Below, one piece after another: positions 21,329 to 25,504 of a DNA stretch of 25,504 nt. Position numbers and translations under genes: made by a program. The notes beneath the pieces were generated by a model, which ran no database searches, had not been told where the DNA came from, and was given only the letters and a program-made list of their open reading frames with translations. The DNA is from Clostridia bacterium (lineage in GTDB: Bacteria > Bacillota_A > Clostridia > Christensenellales > Aristaeellaceae), in contig JAGBAU010000326.1 in the NCBI GenBank assembly GCA_017938785.1, positions 1 through 25,504 on the forward strand. Direction: 5' to 3'. The first letter of the stretch is position 1, and every line of letters starts with the position of its first letter.

Positions 21329-23088
21329 GAACAAGGGTTGCATCTATTGTAACCCTGCTCACACTGGTTCTTCTCGGCTTTTTGCTGATCCAAAGCTGTT
21401 CACTTCTCGCAAACGAAGAAAACAGAGATTATCGCGATACCCTCTATCTGGCTTGCAAGGCTGCCGGCGTGACCCTCGAGGAGGAAACCTCTGAGGGCCG
21501 CCAGGCCGGCCTGAAGGCCATGAAGCTGAGGGACGAGGAAATTGTCGCTGGCGTCTATAACGCCGACGGCAGTGTTTTGTTTGCCACTGACGGCGGCGAA
21601 CTGTCCCTGGATGAAGATGATCTTGTAAAGGTGAAGCCGGACAGCGTCAATGTTTATACCCGCAAAAAAGCCGAAGGCAAAGAAGCGTACTACGCCATCT
21701 ATCAGTTTGATGATGGCGGTTTTTTGCTTTTTTCCAGAAATATGAGCACGGGTTTGGGAGTCCTGTTTGAAAATACCCTCATTCTTTTGATTGCCGGTAT
21801 TGTTGTTGTGTTCCTGGCTTACATACTGCTCATGCTCCATCATATGGACAGTAAGGAGAAGATCGCCCGCTGCGTCATGTCTGCGCTGGATGATTTCTCC
21901 GAGGGCAAGTTCGATACCCGCATCGAACCCATTTCCGGCAAGAAGCAGGATGTGGAGGTATATAATGCCATCATCGGCCGCATTCAGGACCGCGTCCAGA
22001 AGCAGGCCAGCCGCAACCATGCGTTGAATGTGGTTATGAACCAGATGCAGAGCGGCATCATCGCTGTTGATGAAAACCTGAAGGTCATGCTGGTCACCCC
22101 CGTAGCCAAGAAGCTGCTGGGCATCATCGGCAATCCCGAAGGCCGCCTCATCAGCGATACCTCCAAGGATGTGAAGCTCGACGATGTATTCAACGAGGCC
22201 ATGCGCCAGGGCGGCGTGTACACCAACGAGGTTGCAGCCCGCACTGCAGTCGGCCGCGGCCACCGTCCGCTGAGGCTGTATGTTTCGCCCATGCGCAACG
22301 ACGGCAAGGTGGTCGGCGCGCTGGCCATGGTGGAGGATATCACCGAAATCCGCCGCCTGGAGCAGGTGCGTACCGACTTTGCAGCCAACGTTTCCCACGA
22401 ACTCAAGACGCCGCTCACTTCCATCCGCGGCTTCGTGGAGACCCTTCAAAATGGCGCCATCGACAACCCGCCCATGGCCCATAAGTTCCTGCGCATCATC
22501 ATGATGGAAACCGAGCGCCTGACGCGCCTGATCAACGATATCCTCTCCATCAGCAAGCTGGAATCCGGCGATGACGAGGTTTCCGTCGAGCGCCTGCGCC
22601 TGGACAAGATGGCCTTCGATGTGGCGGATATGCTGTCCATCCACGCCAGTGAGAAGGAAGTCACCATCAACTGCCACATGAACAACGAGCCTGTGAACAT
22701 CATGGGCAATTCCGACCGTGTGGAGCAGATGCTGATCAACCTGATCGAGAACGGCATCAAGTACAACAAGCCCGGCGGATCGGTCACGGTGCAGGTGTTC
22801 TCCAACGGCATCGAGGCCAATGTTGCCATTTCCGATACGGGCATCGGCATTGCAGAGGAAAACCTGCCGCGCCTGTTTGAACGTTTCTACCGCGTGGACA
22901 AGGGCCGTTCCCGCCAGATGGGCGGCACGGGCCTGGGCCTGGCCATCGTCAAGCACATCATCCGCTCCATGGGCGGTGAAATCGAAGTTCATTCGAAGTT
23001 TGGCGAGGGTACCGAGTTCCTGATCACGCTGCCCCTTGCACCCAAGGATGATCCCAATAAGGATACCATCTTTGACGACGAAATGTAA
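21325..23088 (+). CDS. PhoR-like sensor histidine kinase
   Basis: The 587-residue protein is the membrane sensor for the response regulator before it; the start overlaps that gene's stop as ATGA. It has a first membrane helix (6-24), an extracytoplasmic sensor of about 125 residues, a second helix (151-171), a HAMP-like linker (172-230), and a PAS domain (about 235-340, with MQSGIIAVDENLKVMLVTP). A HisKA domain carries His358 (FAANVSHELKTPLTSIRGFV), and the HATPase domain has the N box (INLIENGIKYNK), G1 (DTGIGIAEENLPRLFERFYR) and G2 (GTGLGLAIVKHI). The layout is that of PhoR. An acidic tail (DDPNKDTIFDDEM) follows the last domain. No phosphate-transport genes are near, so a phosphate role is not proven. 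Confidence 0.94.
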   Translation: MRTRVASIVTLLTLVLLGFLLIQSCSLLANEENRDYRDTLYLACKAAGVTLEEETSEGRQAGLKAMKLRDEEIVAGVYNADGSVLFATDGGELSLDEDDLVKVKPDSVNVYTRKKAEGKEAYYAIYQFDDGGFLLFSRNMSTGLGVLFENTLILLIAGIVVVFLAYILLMLHHMDSKEKIARCVMSALDDFSEGKFDTRIEPISGKKQDVEVYNAIIGRIQDRVQKQASRNHALNVVMNQMQSGIIAVDENLKVMLVTPVAKKLLGIIGNPEGRLISDTSKDVKLDDVFNEAMRQGGVYTNEVAARTAVGRGHRPLRLYVSPMRNDGKVVGALAMVEDITEIRRLEQVRTDFAANVSHELKTPLTSIRGFVETLQNGAIDNPPMAHKFLRIIMMETERLTRLINDILSISKLESGDDEVSVERLRLDKMAFDVADMLSIHASEKEVTINCHMNNEPVNIMGNSDRVEQMLINLIENGIKYNKPGGSVTVQVFSNGIEANVAISDTGIGIAEENLPRLFERFYRVDKGRSRQMGGTGLGLAIVKHIIRSMGGEIEVHSKFGEGTEFLITLPLAPKDDPNKDTIFDDEM

Positions 23089-23111
23089 TAATTACAACGG
23101 AGGGAAGTATT

Positions 23112-23990
23112 ATGCGTCTGGGAGCACTTGAAGCCGGCGGAACCAAGATGGTCTGCGCCATCGGCGATGAACTCGGCAATGTAATTGAACGTGCCAGTTT
23201 CCCCACCAGAATGCCGGAAGAAACCATGCCGGACATCATCAACTATTTCAAGGATAAGGAAATCGAAGCACTGGGCATCGGCAGCTTCGGCCCCCTGAAC
23301 CTGGATGAGAATGATCCCAACTTTGGTGACATCACCACCACCCCCAAGCCGGGCTGGAAGGATTATCCGCTGCGCCGTGAGCTGATGAAGGCCCTGAACG
23401 TGCCCGTCGGCATCGATACGGATGTAAACGCTGCTGCACTGGCAGAAGCCAAGCTGGGCGCAGGCAACGGCATTGATTCCCTGGTGTATTACACCATCGG
23501 CACCGGCATCGGCGGCGGCGCTGTGGTGGCAGGAAAGCTGCTCCATGGCCTCGTACATCCCGAGATGGGCCACATCCTGCTGCGTCCTGCGGAGAATGAT
23601 CCCACGCCTCACGGTTTCTGTCCCTACCATGACGGCTGCCTCGAAGGCATGGCCAACGGCCCGGCCATCGAAAAGCGCTGGGGCGTATCCGCCAAGGAAC
23701 TGCCCGCGGATCATATTGCCTGGGATATTGAGGCTGAATACCTTGCACAGATGTGCGCCAACACCACCGTTATGCTTTCGCCCAAGAAGATCGTTCTGGG
23801 CGGCGGCGTGATGCATCAGATGCATCTCTTCCCGAAGATTCGCAAGCGCACCCTGGAGCTGCTCAACGGCTATGTGGCCCATAAGGCCATCCTGGAGGAT
23901 ATTGATAACTACATCGGTCCTCCGGCACTGGGCGATAACGCCGGTGCGGCGGGTTCCCTGCTGCTGGCGCTCGCGGCACTGGAAAACTAA
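23112..23990 (+). CDS. ROK-family fructokinase
   Basis: The product is a 292-residue sugar kinase of the ROK family, closest to the fructokinases (ScrK/YdhR type) that phosphorylate fructose. It is cytoplasmic. Seen: the ATP-binding GALEAGGTKMVCAIG at the start, GIGSFGPLNLD, the catalytic region VGIDTDVNAAALAE with Asp104, the YYTIGTGIGGGAVVAG stretch, and the zinc site made of His154 (HPEMGH), Cys170, His173 and Cys176 (FCPYHDGCLEG). A GGAGGG site precedes the ATG, and the gene begins 23 bases after the sensor kinase. No terminator or promoter separates them. Other hexoses are possible substrates, because ROK kinases differ in specificity. Confidence 0.92.
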   Translation: MRLGALEAGGTKMVCAIGDELGNVIERASFPTRMPEETMPDIINYFKDKEIEALGIGSFGPLNLDENDPNFGDITTTPKPGWKDYPLRRELMKALNVPVGIDTDVNAAALAEAKLGAGNGIDSLVYYTIGTGIGGGAVVAGKLLHGLVHPEMGHILLRPAENDPTPHGFCPYHDGCLEGMANGPAIEKRWGVSAKELPADHIAWDIEAEYLAQMCANTTVMLSPKKIVLGGGVMHQMHLFPKIRKRTLELLNGYVAHKAILEDIDNYIGPPALGDNAGAAGSLLLALAALEN

Positions 23991-24010
23991 ACAATAAAGG
24001 ACAGGTTTGA

Positions 24011-24805
24011 ATGGCAGGCAATAGACGTGGATTGAGCATTTCGTGGCCCTTCGCTCCGACAACCGTGCGGCTGAACGGGGATACGGGACTGTTGAAGCTC
24101 GTGGCAATGCTGGCGATGTTTTGTGACCATGCAGGTAAGATGCTGTTTCCCCAGTATCCCATCATGCGCATCATCGGCCGACTGGCGTTTCCGATCTACG
24201 CCTATTGCATCGCCGTCGGCTGTGTCTACACCCGAAATCCGCTGAATTATCTTAAGCGGATTTTGTTGCTTGCGCTGGTTTCCCAGCCGATCTATGCCGT
24301 CAGCCTTGCGCATACGAACAGTAAGATGTTTGCTTACTCCATTGCGGAGGAGCCGCTGCTGGCAGCCAGGAATTTCTACCTGTACAGTTGGGTGAGTAAG
24401 CCAAGCATCCTGTGCACGCTGGCTGTGGGCATCATCCTGATCTGGGCGCTGCGCAATAAGCAGATGGTTGTATTCCTCTCTGCACTGCTGCTGTGCTGGA
24501 TGGTGCGCAGCAAGCTGGATTACGGCATGAAGGGCGTCATGCTGATGCTGCTGTTCTACATCTTCTGCAGCCATCGCTGGCTTTCGTTGCCGGTGGTGCT
24601 GGCGTTCATGCTCTGGTGGGGGATTGGAAGTGGTAGCTACAGCCTGTTCGGCGTGAACTTCGGCACGCAGGCTTTTGCCATTTTTGCCCTGCCGCTGATC
24701 TATGTGCACACCAACACCGGTGTGAGGCTCCCCAAATGGATGTTCTATTTGTTCTATCCGGCGCACCTGGCGCTGATCTATGCGCTGAACACCTTTGTGA
24801 TGTGA
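24011..24805 (+). CDS. TraX-family membrane protein
   Basis: The 264-residue protein belongs to the TraX family of integral membrane proteins; the F-plasmid TraX acetylates pilin, but most chromosomal members have no known substrate. I see about eight hydrophobic helices. The family's early motif, usually DHxG/FDHIG-like, is here CDHAGKMLFPQYP, followed by IIGRLAFPIYAYCIAVG. The C-terminal part has KWMFYLFYPAHLALIYALNT, which is typical. It follows the fructokinase by 20 bases with AAAGGACAGG before the ATG, so it may be in the same operon. It is followed by a terminator. The link to the kinase is not obvious; a role in surface-polymer acylation is a guess. Confidence 0.85.
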   Translation: MAGNRRGLSISWPFAPTTVRLNGDTGLLKLVAMLAMFCDHAGKMLFPQYPIMRIIGRLAFPIYAYCIAVGCVYTRNPLNYLKRILLLALVSQPIYAVSLAHTNSKMFAYSIAEEPLLAARNFYLYSWVSKPSILCTLAVGIILIWALRNKQMVVFLSALLLCWMVRSKLDYGMKGVMLMLLFYIFCSHRWLSLPVVLAFMLWWGIGSGSYSLFGVNFGTQAFAIFALPLIYVHTNTGVRLPKWMFYLFYPAHLALIYALNTFVM

Positions 24806-24806
24806 A

Positions 24807-24846
24807 GAAAACCCCCGGAACACGAAAGCGTTCCAGGGGTTTTGCA
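24807..24846 (+). terminator. intrinsic terminator after the TraX-family gene
   Basis: A long interrupted stem (24808-24821 with 24830-24843) with a T-rich 3' arm (GGGGTTTTGC) ends the operon. It is the last chromosomal feature before the IS200-type element. Confidence 0.75.
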
Positions 24847-24954
24847 TGTGCGGGCAAAGCCCTAGAATACTAGCTTGCGCCCTCGCAGGCGCATAGACGG
24901 TCTGGCATCTGCGTAGGCTTGTTACTTACAGCCCGTTAAAGACGGGCTGCTCTC

Positions 24955-25419
24955 TTACTTGCCACCCTTGAAAGGGTCATCGTCCTTCCCAAACATCGTC
25001 ATCTGATCTCCTAACTTATCCTCGTCTAACTGATGCCGGATATATTCTGCAATCTTTTCTTTGTTCTTTCCCACCGTATCTACATAATATCCTCTGCACC
25101 AGAATTCTCTTCCCTTGTACTTATATTTCAGATTCCCAAACTGTTCGTATATCATCAGGCTGCTTTTTCCCTTCAGGTACCCCATAAAGCTCGATACAGC
25201 TACCTTTGGCGGTATACTTACCAGCATATGTACATGATCCGGGCAGATTTCTGCTTCATGGATTTCTACCCCCTTCCATTCACACAGCTGCCTTAGTATC
25301 TTTCCTATCGCCTCTCTCTTCTCCCCAAAGAATACTTTTCTCCTGTACTTCGGCGCAAACACGATGTGATATTTGCAGTTCCAGCGGGTATGTGCTAAAC
25401 TCTTATTGTCATTCGCCAT
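24955..25419 (-). CDS. tnpA: IS200/IS605 transposase TnpA
   Basis: TnpA is the Y1-type HUH transposase that cuts and joins single-stranded element ends. The 154-residue product is full length. The HUH motif is His62 and His64 (CPDHVHMLVSIP), and the catalytic tyrosine is most likely Tyr126 (KIAEYIRHQ). Other family marks are the opening RWNCKYHIVFAPKYRRKVF, SSFMGYLKGKSSLMIYE and WCRGYYVDTVG. All expected catalytic residues are present, so the enzyme looks active. The start ATG at 25419 has AAAGGAGG nine bases before it, but that site is in an inverted repeat. A short acidic tail (DDDPFKGGK) ends the protein. The gene is downstream of the TraX gene and faces it. Confidence 0.95.
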   Translation of the reverse strand: MANDNKSLAHTRWNCKYHIVFAPKYRRKVFFGEKREAIGKILRQLCEWKGVEIHEAEICPDHVHMLVSIPPKVAVSSFMGYLKGKSSLMIYEQFGNLKYKYKGREFWCRGYYVDTVGKNKEKIAEYIRHQLDEDKLGDQMTMFGKDDDPFKGGK

Positions 25420-25429
25420 ATCGAATGTC

Positions 25430-25487
25430 CTCCTTTTGCTTCTCGTGATGCAGTTGCCAGACCGCTTCTCTATTTTAGCAAAAGGAG
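25430..25487 (-). promoter_or_regulatory. inverted repeat covering the tnpA ribosome binding site
   Basis: CTCCTTTTGCT and AGCAAAAGGAG form perfect 11-base arms at 25430-25440 and 25477-25487 with a 36-base loop. On the tnpA message the 3' arm contains the AAAGGAG site, so folding would block ribosome entry. Known IS200 elements silence tnpA this way. A weak -10-like TAAAAT at 25472-25477 overlaps the other arm. Confidence 0.65.
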
Positions 25488-25504
25488 TTTTTATTTCATA
25501 CTCA

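Larger units (their letters stand above)
24930..25487 (-). mobile_element. IS200/IS605-type insertion sequence (tnpA only)
   Basis: A single-gene element is supported by tnpA, by a 7-bp hairpin downstream (AGCCCGT/ACGGGCT, 24930-24948), and by an inverted repeat upstream (25430-25440 with 25477-25487). The hairpins match the subterminal structures this family uses for single-strand transposition. The exact ends are not visible; the right end may extend toward 24870, and the left end is near or past the window edge. The base composition is clearly more AT-rich than the neighbours, a sign of transfer. No tnpB was found. Confidence 0.65.

Noticed and set aside
21400..22992. Long open frame opposite the histidine kinase
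   Set aside because: The kinase on the plus strand has every expected motif. The antisense frame is His/Asp-rich noise.

Overview
The window looks like chromosome of an endospore-forming, strictly anaerobic Gram-positive bacterium of class Clostridia. It is GC-rich by eye and not Bacillus-like in codon use. The spoIIGA-sigE pair, a YlmC/YmxH protein and a SipL-like DUF3794/LysM protein point to sporulation. A 2-hydroxyacyl-CoA dehydratase activase, an oxygen-sensitive family, points to strict anaerobiosis. The sequence does not allow a genus call.

Layout. 1-1.7 kb: 3' part of a Y-family DNA polymerase, a small companion gene, and an SSB with two OB-like regions. 1.7-4.4 kb: an MmcQ/YjbR gene on the minus strand, then a large secreted L,D-transpeptidase with four peptidoglycan-binding repeats. 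4.4-7.4 kb, minus strand: a tightly overlapped operon of RluA-type pseudouridine synthase, a small PD-(D/E)XK nuclease-like protein and an SNF2 helicase-like ATPase. 7.5-7.8 kb: two serine tRNAs behind a consensus promoter. 7.8-10 kb: a DUF3786 protein and the SipL-like spore protein. 10-14.3 kb, minus: a dehydratase activase that is normally one very long protein, here split in two by a 4-base overlap. 14.5-17.4 kb, minus: glutamate racemase and RNase R. 17.5-19.4 kb: an unknown small gene convergent with the spoIIGA-sigE operon. 19.4-19.75 kb: a regulatory gap with three exact Spo0A-box cores. 19.75-24.8 kb, plus strand: ylmC/ymxH, nrdR, a PhoP/PhoR-type two-component system, a ROK fructokinase and a TraX-family membrane protein. 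24.9 kb to the end: an AT-richer IS200/IS605-type insertion whose tnpA ribosome binding site lies in an inverted repeat.

Themes. Sporulation genes recur: pro-sigma-E and its protease, ylmC, the SipL-like protein with a candidate sigma-E promoter, and Spo0A boxes. Repair and nucleotide genes are at both ends (DinB, SSB, NrdR, SNF2 plus nuclease). The part most likely to be an uncharacterised system is the coupled nuclease + SNF2 pair behind the RluA gene. The split activase and the Spo0A-box cluster are the next most notable points. No CRISPR array, rRNA gene, prophage or origin was seen.
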